Below are positions 47,001 to 59,182 of a DNA stretch of 64,000 nt, piece after piece (position 1 is the first letter of the stretch; every line of letters starts with the position of its first letter). The position numbers and the translations under genes are program-made. The notes under the pieces were generated by a model that had not been told where the DNA came from, did not search any database, and saw only the letters and a list, made by a program, of their open reading frames with translations. The stretch spans positions 1 to 64,000 of the forward strand of contig JABMIG010000199.1 of the NCBI GenBank assembly GCA_013187285.1. Reading direction: 5' to 3'. The DNA is from Cyclotella cryptica. Lineage: Eukaryota > Bacillariophyta > Thalassiosirophyceae > Thalassiosirales > Thalassiosiraceae.

Positions 47001-48120
47001 CAAGCTTTGGGTAAAACAGAGGAAGAGAAAGAAGTTGAAGCCAAAAAGGGTGAAAAGGAAAGTGACAACCCACAGGCTGTTACTGACAGGATACAAAAGT
47101 TGGCGAATGCGAGCGTCCCTCGAGCCATGGTGAAATTACTCGAGGGATCCAAAAGTGATTCTACACAACAAAAACTGCTGGAAGGTATGGGGCGGATGGC
47201 TTCGGAGCAATCAGTGAGAGGAGTCATGATCCAACAGGGTTGTCTATCAGCTTGCCTGCAGCTTGACAAAGGGGTAAGAAATATTATGCCCATGCTTGAG
47301 TCTATTTCGCGCGTCAATCAGCGCGTTAACTCGCAATCGCTTGCTATCTCGCCAGGACAAACCGAATGAAACAGAGAAGAAGATCCTACGACATGCGAGG
47401 AGCTGTGTCGCCAAAATGCTCGTTACCACCAATCCAAGTATTTTGACAGTTTCTCAGCGATCCGGGTCTATTGGACCATTAATGAAACTGGTTAAAGACA
47501 ACGATGCGCTGGACCTGATGCATTTCGAAGCCCTCCTGTCGCTTACCAATCTTGCTGGTTTTGGTGATGAAACAAAAAATCGAATCATTGCTTCGTCCGG
47601 CATATCAGTCATTAGCTATGCCATGTTTTCTGATCATGAAATGGTCAGGCAAGCTGCTACAGAAGCATTGTGCAACATGGTTCCACATCCACAGATGATG
47701 GAGTATCTGAGAAAAGAGGACAACCTCAAGATTTGGGTGGCTTTCGCATCAGATTACGAGGAAAATTTCGGATGTGCTCGTGCAGCGGTGGGCTGTCTTG
47801 CTATGGCGATTCCAGATCCCGATATTGCCAGTGCTCTAATACGCACCAGTAATTTTAGGGACATGATCCGCACATTGATGGAGTGTGGGCAAGTCGAGTT
47901 GATGCATCGTGTCCTGGTGCTGATAAGCGGCTTGATTGAGCATGGAGGAGCATGTCGTGAGGCTGTGGTTGCCACGGGGGCCGGTGCTTTTTGTGAGGCT
48001 TATGTTGCTTCCTATCACGATGGCCAAAATATGAAAGAGTTAAGTTTCAGTCGAGCAGAACAACGGACAATTTCTGCAATATTGAGATTGGCGAAGGATA
48101 TTGTCAACATGCTTAGGTAG
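44060..48120 (+). CDS. UNC-45-like TPR/UCS myosin chaperone
   Basis: UNC-45 family proteins bind Hsp90 through an N-terminal TPR domain and fold myosin heads through a C-terminal UCS domain. Three exons, 44,060-44,134, 44,499-47,273 and 47,356-48,120, give 1,204 residues with phase-0 joins (GTGCGTAG...ACCTAG and GTAAGAAA...TCGCCAG). Residues 10-140 are TPRs: LKNQGNDAFRM joined by the first intron to GQIHQALELYSSALDNL, then AAMLFSNRAMCRLKQYD and LLYRRAKAYYHL. The middle is Armadillo-like. The UCS region has HFEALLSLTNLAGFGDETKNRII and HEMVRQAATEALCNMV. The size exceeds the animal homologues (about 930 residues), with acidic insertions. A stop at 47,369 in the middle frame lies in the second intron, not in the message. 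Confidence 0.88.
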
Positions 48121-48859
48121 TCTGATTTCTGGTCCCAATTCCGTTTTAAAGATCGCAGAGATTCAGTCTATAACTTTGAGATTGAGAGGCATAGTAGAAT
48201 TGCTAAGGTGGTCTGGTTCCTATTTTCGTCTATGAGATAGTCTGATTTCTATCTTTGTCCCCAATGCCTAGGCGGACTGAAGGCATGGCGTTAGTGGTTA
48301 GATTATTGGCTTTAGTGGTGGGTAATTTTTCTACTAGACAACAAGAAGTTGGTCTCAGTAATGCATGAGTAGTTTTGTAACGTGGAGCTTGTTGGATACC
48401 AAATCTTACACCGTAACTTGACGAGAAATTTTCTTCAGCTCTAGTCACTTTTTGCCCTTATCGGCATCATGCAATAATGAAGTAGTTGAAAATAGCCGCC
48501 TATGGGACATTCAAAAACTTATCATAACATTTATCTTTAGTAGGGAGCGGGGACACACCTCTAGAATGAAAGCAAGGACACATGACCACACAGCTGAATT
48601 CCACATCACCACGAACTGAGATGCTGTGTCCACCGGATTCACAGGAGAGGAACCATTGCGTATATATCTCAGAAACAACAGTGTACACAACGTGACACCT
48701 GAAGTTACGTCATTCTGTCAGAATAATCTGCTGAAGACCGGGATAATAACTCCCCGTTGTTCAACAAATCAATCCCAACAATACACAAATTGCTCACTCC
48801 TGCGCTTCTTAATATCTACAATCTTAAGGCATAGTGTCAACTCGCCCGCTCCCTTAACC
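48121..48859. other. Convergent intergenic region
   Basis: This stretch contains the 3' ends of the UNC-45-like gene (plus) and the acidic secreted-protein gene (minus). The short phrase TAGTCTGATTTCT occurs twice (48,118 and 48,238). No gene was recognised. Confidence 0.4.
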
Positions 48860-50145
48860 TCAGGCACTGAGTTGAGGCAAGTCAGACAACGTTTTGGCCT
48901 GTCCCGGCTTCATTTTACGTTTTGGTTTGTTTGATGATCCCCCCGCTGGCGGTGATTGTTTTCGTGCCTTCTCTTCAAGTGCCGACCGCAAATTCTGCGA
49001 CGGCTCCTATGACCAAAATTAGAGAAGCAGAGCATGAGAGATTTTCTGAGAAATGTTAACTGCTGACACTTTGCGCAAATCATTGATATGGACATGTATT
49101 GCCGTTATGACTCGTATGATTTCAACGAAAGAAGCACATTCCGTACGTTCCGGATCCGTTTGAGCGACAAAAGTCATCTCTGGACCCTTGAAAACAGCCT
49201 TAAGGACGGCAAAGAACGAGTAAATTATTTCCTCCTCGCAAAAACTGCAAGGAAAGGAAACAGACTCTGTTTGATTTTCCAGGCATCAAACGCACACGTC
49301 AAATCATGTTGCTATCATTCGAAAGAATGATGGTGACTTGAGAGTAATATACATTGACCTGGGGGGTGGGAGTGGGCGCAGCTTTGCCTTGACAGAAAGA
49401 GACGCAGAATAGAAAGCAACCGCAACCAAACTATTGCTCGTAGACATGCTCTCGAACTTACAATATTCAAAAGGAATGCCACATTCGAAGCAAAGTTGCT
49501 CACTATCATAGTCCAAGACAAACACAAACTATGTGACATGTCAAGATCTTATCAAAACAAAATGCAACAGCCATACACCAGTACACACAACACCAAGAAT
49601 ATCAACAACCTCACCTCCTTCAAATAATGAATATCCACCAAACTAGCAAAATAAGCCCTCGTCATCTTCACCAACATAAAGGGATTTAGACATGCTCGAA
49701 CAATATGAGGTACATATCGCTTGTAATACGTGGTTATACCCCTGCCTCCACCAACACCACTCTTGATGGCCGTTCCCGATGACGAAGAAAGGACCGCGCT
49801 CACTCGAGCCTTTGTCTGCTTCGTCTTTTCCTGGACAAGAGAAGATTTTGTTGCGGTTGCCAACTTTTTGGCAGCGACTGCAATGGGCTCTGCTTCTTCT
49901 TCGGAATCGTATTCGGAGTCGTCCTCGGAATCGTACTCATCTCCTCCTCGCACTGACAAAATGGCGGCCTTCGTAGTTATGGCGCTCATTGTGATGGACG
50001 AGTCATGTATCAGTGGTTGTCTTTGTGCAGGAAGGAAGGAGGGGACGGAGTGGAACGAGGGCGAGGCCGTTGTTGATGTTATTGTTAGGAGAAGGAGGAC
50101 GAGAAGCGGTGACGCTCGAGAGGCGGGGAGTGCCGCCTCCACCAT
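48860..50145 (-). CDS. Secreted or membrane-system protein with acidic repeat, unknown function
   Basis: Two exons, 50,145-49,615 and 48,994-48,860, with a 620-bp intron (GTGAGGTT to CCGTCGCAG) and phase-0 join, give 221 residues. An N-terminal signal sequence (SPLLVLLLLTITSTTA) is followed by Ser/Pro sequence, then SVRGGDEYDSEDDSEYDSEEE, a tandem acidic Tyr-Asp-Ser-Glu motif. A Lys/Ala/Thr linker leads to a conserved-looking segment YYKRYVPHIVRACLNPFMLV and FASLVDIHYLKE. Exon 2 adds NLRSALEEKARKQ and the tail KMKPGQAKTLSDLPQLSA. Reading on past the donor instead gives a hydrophobic artefact. I do not recognise a family; the signal peptide suggests the secretory route or plastid envelope, although no ASAF motif is present. 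Confidence 0.7.
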
Positions 50146-50644
50146 TCTTCTTTCGGTTATTGGAGTTGTGTCTGTCTTGCGATGTTGATGCGAAAGGTGG
50201 AGTTGATGTTTGGAACTGGGTCTCGTAATGTTATACAGTACAGGCTCGCGGACAGAAGTCAGATTTGGTGAGAAATAACATCATGTGGTGTTATGAGTGT
50301 AATGCTACGGCACCTAGCGTAATGAGTGGTGTACGGCAACCTATGGCAAGATAGATTATGGTACGTCTTACACATGATGTGGTGGATAGATTGATAGCAT
50401 GCCACTACTACGAAGTATTTGAACAATGCCAAGTGGAACCATTGGGAAAAGTCACTTGTCGTACATAAAGGTACAGGATATAAAAATTGGTTGATTGCTA
50501 CAGCTTGGAGATGCTTTTTCCTGCCTCCTATGATACATAGTGAATACCTTTATTTTTTAAAAACATTTAAGATATTTGCTGGTGACCATAAAAAATTACA
50601 CGACAACCATGGGATTTGCCGCCCAAAATGTAAATGCAGTGGAC
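50146..50644. other. Intergenic stretch
   Basis: Promoter side of the acidic protein gene. No element ends or gene were recognised. Confidence 0.4.
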
Positions 50645-50751
50645 TCCAATTTTTGAGTGCAGGACTGTGACCTAAAGGGCTTCATCGCATCTACAACACC
50701 TGTAGATGGGATACAACCCTTTAGGTCACACTCCTGCACTCTAAAATTGGA
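50645..50751. repeat. 107-bp near-perfect hairpin
   Basis: Arms of about 49 bases (50,645-50,693 and 50,703-50,751) pair almost completely around a loop of about 9 bases. Key blocks are GAGTGCAGGA, TGTGACCTAAAGGG and CATCTACA with their complements. It could be a short foldback MITE or a small-RNA precursor; no target duplication was seen. Confidence 0.85.
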
Positions 50752-51678
50752 GAACGGCACTCTCCGATTGGAGTGAGGGGGGGACGGTTGTGTGGAGAGC
50801 GATCGCGACGAGCAGGGGAGAGGTGGTTTTTATAGTTTTTATTCATGCGACGTAAAATAAATAAGCTGCTTTACATAAGCCTAATTATGCGAATAATAGT
50901 GAGACGTAGATTTAGTAGTGATTTCTACGCTGTGCAGGACCAGCCATCTCCAAGCTGTATGCTAAATCACACAGCATCAATTTTGCTTGATGGAAATTGT
51001 CGAGATATTAGGCCAACATTATAGAAATAATGCAAATTGCTATTCTTGTGTACTGTAGAAAGAACAACGATGTCAATACCTAATAGAAATCCCTCGCACT
51101 TGGTGTCGCTTTTATTGAGATTTCTCCTTGAAATGTGGAGAAAATTGCTTCAACATTCTAAAGGAATTGTAAGTCTGCCTGTCCTCGGACAAAGACAGAC
51201 TTGCCACTAATGAGAATGGAAGACTCTCGTCAAAACTATGAGTTAGAATTGACTTTGAACTGTGCGGTGGACTTTGAACCACGAATGATGGGATTTATTA
51301 TTCCCAAGTAAGATTCTATGCGTCAACACCTCTAGAGCTTCCAATATCTGACATATGTTACTCCATAGAAAACATACCATTTCTATGGGGTGGACTTTGA
51401 ACCATTTCATCATGTTGGCTTGTTAGGGCAGTGCAATTGCAGCTGTCTTCCACCAAAGCTCAGGACCTGTAGAGCTGGACTTCAGCCCTTGAGATAGCCC
51501 CAAAGGGTTGTGCAATCTTGGCCGGATCTCAGGGGTTTGATAGTGAGGTCACACCAGTGGCCAAAGATATCTGACATGCCGTGGTTTATAGTCAATTCTA
51601 ACCCGTACCTATGTATTATACCATACATGCTCCATACATACACCCTCTTGCGCTACCTAGCTTACACTTGATATGTTG
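50752..51678. other. Intergenic stretch
   Basis: No gene recognised. The phrase GTGGACTTTGAACCA occurs twice (near 51,267 and 51,391). Confidence 0.4.
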
Positions 51679-52310
51679 GGCCAAAATCCAGGGAAAAGGC
51701 AATTCCCATGGAATTGAAAGGCAATTCCCAGGGAATTGAAAGGCAATTCCCAGGGAATTGCAAAAATCTGAGTTAACTGGATTGTAATATCCAGGGAATC
51801 ATTTTTCCATTGGATTTTGCATTGGTTTGAAACTGCAATTCTAATGGAATAGCCGAATTTTTGGGAGATCAGTAGAAATCTCATGTATCCACCCCATTTT
51901 CCTCTGTTGGAGGAAGGACACTGGCGTACAGCAGTTCCAGATTGGCATTAATTCTGTTCCATCAAAATGTGCCAACTTGATCCCAACAATTATTTACAAT
52001 TCTCTGTGAATTGTAATTGACCACAATTAACAACTGCATTCCAATTCCCTTGGAATCGTAAAGCCAATCTTTGCTCGTGGTTAGGAATTCGTAGTTCAAT
52101 ATTGAATGGATAACTCTCTCAAAGATACAACCATTCTGGGGCTATTCACATAATTTTAAAATGATTACAAGTGTTCCCGAAGAATTGATTCTCGCCTTGT
52201 TTGGCCAGATTGCAAGATCCAATGAAAAAAATGATACCCTGGATATTGCAATCTGGTGAACCAGATTTTTGCAATTCCCTGGGAATAGAATTTTTTCCTG
52301 GATTTTGGCC
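51679..52310. mobile_element. MITE with GGCCAAAATCCAGG ends and internal 22-bp repeats
   Basis: The ends carry GGCCAAAATCCAGG followed by an A-rich run on both strands, then related AATTCCC...GGGAATTG blocks. The length is 632 bp. Near the left end (51,697-51,762) a 22-bp unit, AGGCAATTCCCAGGGAATTG plus two bases, occurs three times in tandem. The motif is itself an inverted repeat and recurs near 52,275. I could not identify a clean target duplication. No coding capacity. Confidence 0.7.
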
Positions 52311-52719
52311 TAACAGATGATGCACAGACCCGAGATGCAAGATATTCTAACAATCTACAAAACCTCACACCCACACACAACCACTCACTCCCTCAGGCAC
52401 AAGAGGAGACAAGAGTGCACAAGGCACACACCCACTTTCATAACCGGACGAATCCACTTTCCCAAATATCAAATATCATCTAGTAAATCATGCATTAAGC
52501 TAATCTAAAAGGGTAGGCACAGACATAAGTCTTTCTTTTCCGGCTAAGCAGAGCAGTGGCACACACAGGCCATAGAGAAAACAGGAATAACAATGGTTCT
52601 CTTCATACCCCTAGGGGCGCTGTCAGCACTGTGGCGGGCCAAACACTGGCCGGATCATGTTTGATCCAGTGCCGTAACTTCATCGTTACTCCCTGTTTCT
52701 CCGTGGTCAGTACTGTGTG

Positions 52720-55700
52720 TCAAACGTGTTCTTTGTTTGCTGTCGCCTTGACTGCTGAGTCCAGAGAGGCCATCCAATATTGCCTGTCAATAGTGGTTCC
52801 TTCCCCCAGGCGGGAAAAGTCCACTTCAAGGAGGTGCCTGTGCTGTGGAAGAAGGTCGCCTGGAGAGGTGGGCAATCTTTCTAGTACATCTTCCATAATC
52901 GCATTGTGTTCTTCTTTCGTCTTGCCTTCCAGTAAGCGGATGTGTACTCTCGTGTTGCAAAACAGCCATTGTTGGTGGGTTATGTCTAACACTCGTTGAA
53001 TGAAGTGGGTAGACCATGTCTTGATGTGGATGGGAGAGTTAGCCTTAGTCAGGGAGGCTTGTTGGAGTGACAGGAAGGACGCTGCTATTCGGCCTTCTAG
53101 GAAGTTATCCCAGCCTAATATGTCAAATTCTTGGGACCACTTCAGTAAGTGTGGGTAGGGTCTTGCGATTTCAAGCATAGACCCTTCACCGTGCTCTAGT
53201 AAGTATTGTTCTAAACACTCTATCAGATGCACATCACTATATGTAGACTCCATCCAGTCCAATAATCTGTCAACTGTGTTCTGAAAGAGCTTGCGTCGCC
53301 CAGGGTTGGTGCACCTTGTTATGTGGCTTGGTGTCTCAAAACTCTGGCCGCAGCACGGACAGTGGTGTGAGTAGCCTTCCTCGATTTGGGAGAGATGCCT
53401 ATTCGTACCATTGAATCCTGACACAGTTTTTGTAACCCAAGTGCAATATAGCGGGGGGTAACGATGCATTGCCCTCCCAACAGCATTCCATGCTATGTAT
53501 GGAAAGTGGAAAGTACTGACTATGCGCCTCTTTTGAAACAGGTCCTTTGCAACCGTCGCTCCCCACACTTGGTAAATGGCAGATCTGATGGAGGACGTAA
53601 TCTTTCGGCCTTGCACAAATATCCGAATGTGCTCCAACAGGTACAATGGTCGATGTCCCACTCCCCGGGCTGCGTTGTCCAGTAGGGACTGCTTTGCTGC
53701 GAAGTCAGCCAAGACGTTCAGTTTCTGAGGTAGCGTCAGCTCTTCGAAAGATCTCGTATCATCCTGATGGCCGTAAACATGGGTATATCTGATGTCGATG
53801 GGCAAACTTGCGAGGCTCCTCTTGAGCATGATAAGGAGGTCGGCATGGACCTGGTTTTCTGGCAAGTTTTGGAAGTGCTTGGATCCATGAGTGACCACGC
53901 CCATGTTGTCGCAGAGGATTTCACAAGCGACTGTCTGGGGGGGACTACCACAGTCCACCAAAACACTAAGAACGAGTGTCGCAATGATGCCGCCAATAAG
54001 TTCGCCACGGTAGTTCGATGCCGTATCCTCATCTGATGTCTCGCAGAAGCTTATTGAGGCCAGGATGCCAGTGCGAGTACAGGCAAAAATGGTGGCGGCC
54101 GAGCACCGGCACGAGTCACACTGAGGCATATAAGATCCGTCATGGCATATGACGAGCGATCCCGTTTGTAATGCAGTGACTAACCACAGACCGTCTCCGC
54201 TAACTGATAGCGCTCTTGCGAAGCCTGGTGTCCCCCGTGCAATCAGTTCTGTACTTAAATCGAATTGCTCCCCTGTGGGAAGGGGGGAAATGATGGCGCT
54301 CTGGGAATGTACCACTATGGTCTCCGGGGTTTTAAACGCGATCGATGCGACATAGTTGCAGTCCAGGACAGGCGGTGCGTTTGGGTCGTAGACATATCCC
54401 TGCCGTCCATGCGTGGTGTATTGGACCGTACTCCAAGAATATAATTTTGGTGGTTGCCCTTTTTCCACCCGTAACACATAATCACGGTTGTGGTTAGTAA
54501 GCCATTGTACCGTATCATATGGGCGACGAGAATGACTCCCGAGCTTTGGCAAGAAACGATAGGTGGGCGAAGTGATGGCGGCTAGGGTAGATCTCCATAA
54601 TGCTAGGTCTGAGTCGGTAGGTTTTTCCAGTGGGAAAGTCATTTTCGACTCAGCTTGTTCTGTAAGTTGGAGGTTCAACGGGTTGACGGTGATGCCATCA
54701 CACAGGAGTGCCTGAGAAAGGAAAAACGCTTTAAAATATCTCCTTGGTCTGTTGAAGCTGTCCCAATGATGGCGTGGAAGTAGTGTCACAGCTTCTTCCA
54801 TCAGTACTTTGTCACCTCTACGGACTGGGGGAATGTCCACGTCTTGGAGAAACAATTCTACTTTGTAGAAGTGTAGGTATTCCCACAGCACTTTGAACCA
54901 AGTGTGAGTGGCCAAGCAACCGTAAATGTCGTAATCTTGCAACAGAAAATTACCTGAGAGGCCAATTTCTATTTGTGTCAACTCATAGACGCATCTGAGG
55001 GACTGTCCGATCAGGCTGGTGCTATTCCAGTGTTGCTGTAAGTATTGAAGAGAAGCCGACAACTTCTCAATCGACATCTGTGGGAGTCCTAATCCTTGGT
55101 ATGTCGTTGGCAGTGTTCTCCATTCCTTTGTTATATTCATGTTAACTCCGAGCGCAGGAAGGAAGGTGTAGTACCACGCTGTGAACTCCTCGTCCAGGGC
55201 CTTCCGGTGTGTCATCAGCATGATGATACCGTAGTTTACTGAGGGAAGGTTTTACAATTTGAAGCTATGCCAGACTTCCAAGGGCGTTAGCGTGCTAGAC
55301 ATGATCCAAGTACTCCACCGACGACCCTTTTTCAGCAGGTGATTGAGGTGAGCTTTCCCGTCATTCCACGGACTCGACCATACTCCCAAAACTTCTGATG
55401 CCGTGGTTGGTCCTTTCAGTTGTATATCTACTTTTGTCCCATCTGGTTGTGGAATGCTCATTTTATGTTGTGCAATCTTGGCAAGTGGCCGGAGGCTAGC
55501 TATCCTTTCTTTGAACCGGTACACGAGGAGGTACCAATAGCATTTGATAGGTTTGAAATTTCCTCCCATGGCTTGGAGTAAAGTGACCCAGTAGGTCATA
55601 GCCGCCTGTGCTTTTGCTACAAACTTGGTGTCTGTGAGCTTTGTATTCCGAGACATGTGAAGTAAGTCTGTATCGTCAACGTAGAGGAGGGCTGCCAAAG

Positions 55701-58700
55701 TGAAGAAAATGCCTGACCACCCAGATGCGAAGAAAGCTCCAACTCCTTTGTTCTTGTACGCCCCTAAATTTACCGTGCTGATGGCGGTCCAGGCTGCAGA
55801 GGAAGCTCCACTTCCCTGTGCTAGCCCCATATAAGGGTTACGTGTCGTCCCTCCATAGCTGTGTGAAGCCATCCCAAAGCCTGTTTTGAGGTAAAACATC
55901 ATGAGTTGAATGCATACCAGGTAGCATTTAACGAAGTTGATGGGTACCTTCATGGCCTGTAGGGCGAAACTCCCTGCTGCATGGTTGACCGAATCGTAGC
56001 AGTTGGCTGCATCCTTACTCGAAACTGCACAAGTCCTATGTAGGATGTTTGCTTGATCATAAAACAGCTGTTTAGTCATGGAGGAGTCAATGGCTGTTTT
56101 TCCCGCTATAGCACCTTGCTCAATGGGAGGGATTCCATTCTTTTGCATGCGATAAACCATTTTCTTGGCGAATGTTGCTTTTAGCCACCAGTTAAAGTCT
56201 GCCTCGAGCAAGCAGATTGCTCTCAACTTGTCTAGTCGGGTATTCCCTGCTATTTTTTCTAGCAATACCGTAACTCCCTGCCTCCATCGTGAAATTGGGG
56301 AACCCTAGTAGCTGCCATATTAATGCTCAGGACTTGTAATCTGCTGAGATCATCGTCTGTGCTGATGGCTTTGTAGTGGCCAAAATGCCGGCCGCTCTTC
56401 GAGGATGAGGTGCTTTCTTTACTGGTCAACCAAAAGGACTGAAACGCTTCGGCAGTGACGAGGTCGCCGGACGAGGGAACTTCCTCTAGCTCAAGTCTGA
56501 TTTGGGCGGCAGCTTTCAAAAGGACGACAGTTGCAGGGTCCCATTCTGCCGAGAAGTCGTATGAGTTAGCTAGGATCCGTTGAGCTGCTTCTGTGTCACT
56601 TAGACCGCCAACTATCGACTTGAGTTGGACAGAGTCGAGAGGGGCCCGCTTGCCTAATGAGAACCTTTCTCCTAGATGTTGCCCACAGACTTTTTCCACT
56701 GCAACTTGGGTATCATAATGTTGGTCTGTGTTTTCAACGTCTACCGAAACTCGTAACACTGACCTGCCTCTTGGATCTCTCACTACCCGATTGATATTCC
56801 TCTGCCGCAAACGCCGCACCTCGTTTCTACTTATTTGGATTATCTCCTGTGCTGTTTCTTCATTGCCCGTTCTTTTGCCATTGATAACCACCACCGCAAG
56901 TGTTTACGACGGAGTGCCGGCGCTTGTGCCTTTAATTCAAATAATTCCTGTGGGCATGCTTGTAATCTAGCATTCACCTCTGTCCTGGAAAGGGCGAGCG
57001 GGGATTCGATGTTGGCTCGCTTGGCCGCGCGACACATATTCCATGTGTCAGTGACTTTCCCATCGTGCCAACGAAGAAGCCACTTAAGGACGGTGCGCTG
57101 TAGGGCTGTACTCTATGGAGCAGCTTTTGAATTTTGTACATCCCTTTTTGGCGTGGGACATAAACTCTCCTAACTCCTTGTCCCATTTATCATGTAACGT
57201 CTGTGAAACTGCAGGTGGAAGAGTGAGTGTACTGTGTTGGATTTCTTCTAGTTTTGCCTGCATGTTGTCAGAGGTGACCAGTTGTTTGAGGGCTGTGCAA
57301 TACTTCTTTCAAATCATGCTTATTTTGCAGGTGAGGAGCCGCGATGTTGGGCGAGCAATGGCTGGATATTCTCCACCAAACAGGGAGTCTGCCGAAAGTT
57401 CGAGAAGAAACACTCCGTGATCCCAGATTCCATACCAATGCTGATAGCACATAGCGTTTTGCTCTAGTAAACCAGGGCTACCGAAGATTGTTGACAATTT
57501 CCCTGTTCCTCTAAAATGTGAATTAGGCACTTGGTCCCCTAGGGCTTGTTGAAAAAGGCGACCCATTTGAATACTGTGATGTTTTAGGGCTGTTGCCAGT
57601 AGGCCGTTGTAAACATCCTGATTCGAGTCGATACATAGAACGACCTCTTCGCCATTCGCTCTCCAGTCCCTTATCTGTGTTGTGATATCTTTGATAAAGA
57701 CAGTCGACGGATATCGGAATTCACCCTTTGCTTGTAGGTAACGGGAGTGTTGGTCCCATGCGGTACGACCTTTGGAGTGTCGGCCTGGCTTGCAGGGCAG
57801 GTAACCGCTCATTATACGTGTGATCTTGTTGGAGTGACCTAACTTAATCCAGGACCAGCGCCCCAGACCAGTAGGGTCACAGCCGGTGTCTGATACGATG
57901 TCACTGAGTCTTCCGATGGCAGCCACAGCCGTGCCTCCCACTTGATCTCTGCTTATTCTCTCGTTGGTGTTGCAAGCTGCAATGCCTGATTTGGTGGTCC
58001 CTGGAGCAAGTAGTTGAAGGAAGTGTTGAGCCGGGGTTACGAAGCTCCAATCGCATTGAGTTTCGCATCCAGAGATGATGTTGACTTGCAGACTGCGGAC
58101 GAGGTGATTAAGTCTGTCAATCTTCCAGGTATGGGTGTGGATCCCTAAGCTGTTATAGTTCTCGAACATGAGTCGGACCCATCCTCCAGGTTTTCGTTCT
58201 GTCATGTATCCGATACCTCCATCTCGTAGGAGATCAATTAGATTCGACATCTCTCGATGTTCAGTGTTAAGAGCGCTCTGTAACTCGCTAGTTGAGGGTT
58301 CTGCGTTTTTGGGCGGGGCATACTGGAAGGCATCTGGTTCCAGTCCTCTTCGATGCATCTCTTTCGTTATGTCCTCATCTGTTGGTTGACAATGTACCTT
58401 GTAGTTTGCGTACCCTTTTAGAAAAGCTCTATATATGTGTTTCAGTGCTATTGATATTTGACTATTTTTCCAGGCGTCTCTCCTGCGTTGACTTTTGATC
58501 TGTTTTTGAGTTCTGATGTTCAGTCGCGCTGGAGCTGTGGACACGCCCCTTTGTGCCACAGGCCTGTTTACTCCCCTTTCCCCTGAAGGAGCGCCAGACT
58601 GACATGGCGCGCCTGTGCTGCTTGGTTGTGCGGTATCTCCCTCAGCATAGGAGATACAGGTAGGACTCGCATAGCCTCTCTGTGTTCCCGTCCTAACTAA

Positions 58701-59152
58701 GGAAACAGAAGGTTGAGCACTGCCGACGGCACCCCAACCCACCGTGCTCAAGTGGGCGGGGTGTAATGAGGGATCTATGTTCCCTGCGGAGCCACACCGC
58801 CTCCCTCATCCTTGGGGCGAGTGGCTCCGCTTCCACTAAGGTGGGGGGCACCCCGCTGAGAAGATAACCCAGCAATTAATTCGGTGAGCTGTTGCATTGG
58901 TACACATAGTGTTTGGATCTCAGCTGCTTGTTCGGCGTTTTTCTCTTTTGAGTCGGCTAGTTGCTTTGCGTATTCTTTCGTTCTAAGAACTCTGTTGTTA
59001 GTTGCCTCGGAGTTGACAGTGGACACGCCGGTGGTCTCTCCATCTCCCGTGAGGTTTGAAACACCGCTCACTTTACTGCCTAAGTCGCAGCCCTTTTCAT
59101 GAGGGTTGTAACCTAAAGTCTTTAGCAATACTTTTCTGACAGTATCGGACAT
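52720..59152 (-). pseudogene. LINE ORF2: endonuclease, reverse transcriptase, RNase H
   Basis: The order on the minus strand is as follows. A coiled-coil N-terminus (59,152-58,775). An APE-type endonuclease (58,751-57,309) with FENYNSLGIHTHTWKIDRLN, CIDSNQD, HFRGTGKLSTIFG and the WDHGVF histidine. Linker sequence (57,309-56,270). A reverse transcriptase (56,265-55,252) with QGAIAGKTAID, KDAANCYDSV, GLAQGSGASS and LLYVDD. RNase H (in 55,221-52,720) with CHDGSY, NYRGELIGG, LCDNMG and LADFAAK, so its D-E-D-D set is complete. A C-terminal finger HHCPCCGQSFETPSHITRC. Breaks: a frame change near 58,780, at least two at 57,310-56,900, one near 56,280 and a TAA at 55,252. All catalytic motifs I looked for are present. 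Confidence 0.85.
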
Positions 59153-59182
59153 GTGGAGGAACGTGTTCGTTTGAGAGGGAGT

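Noticed and set aside
47296-47369. Apparent premature stop between two UNC-45 frames
   Set aside because: A GT/AG intron of 82 bp (47,274-47,355) joins the frames exactly.
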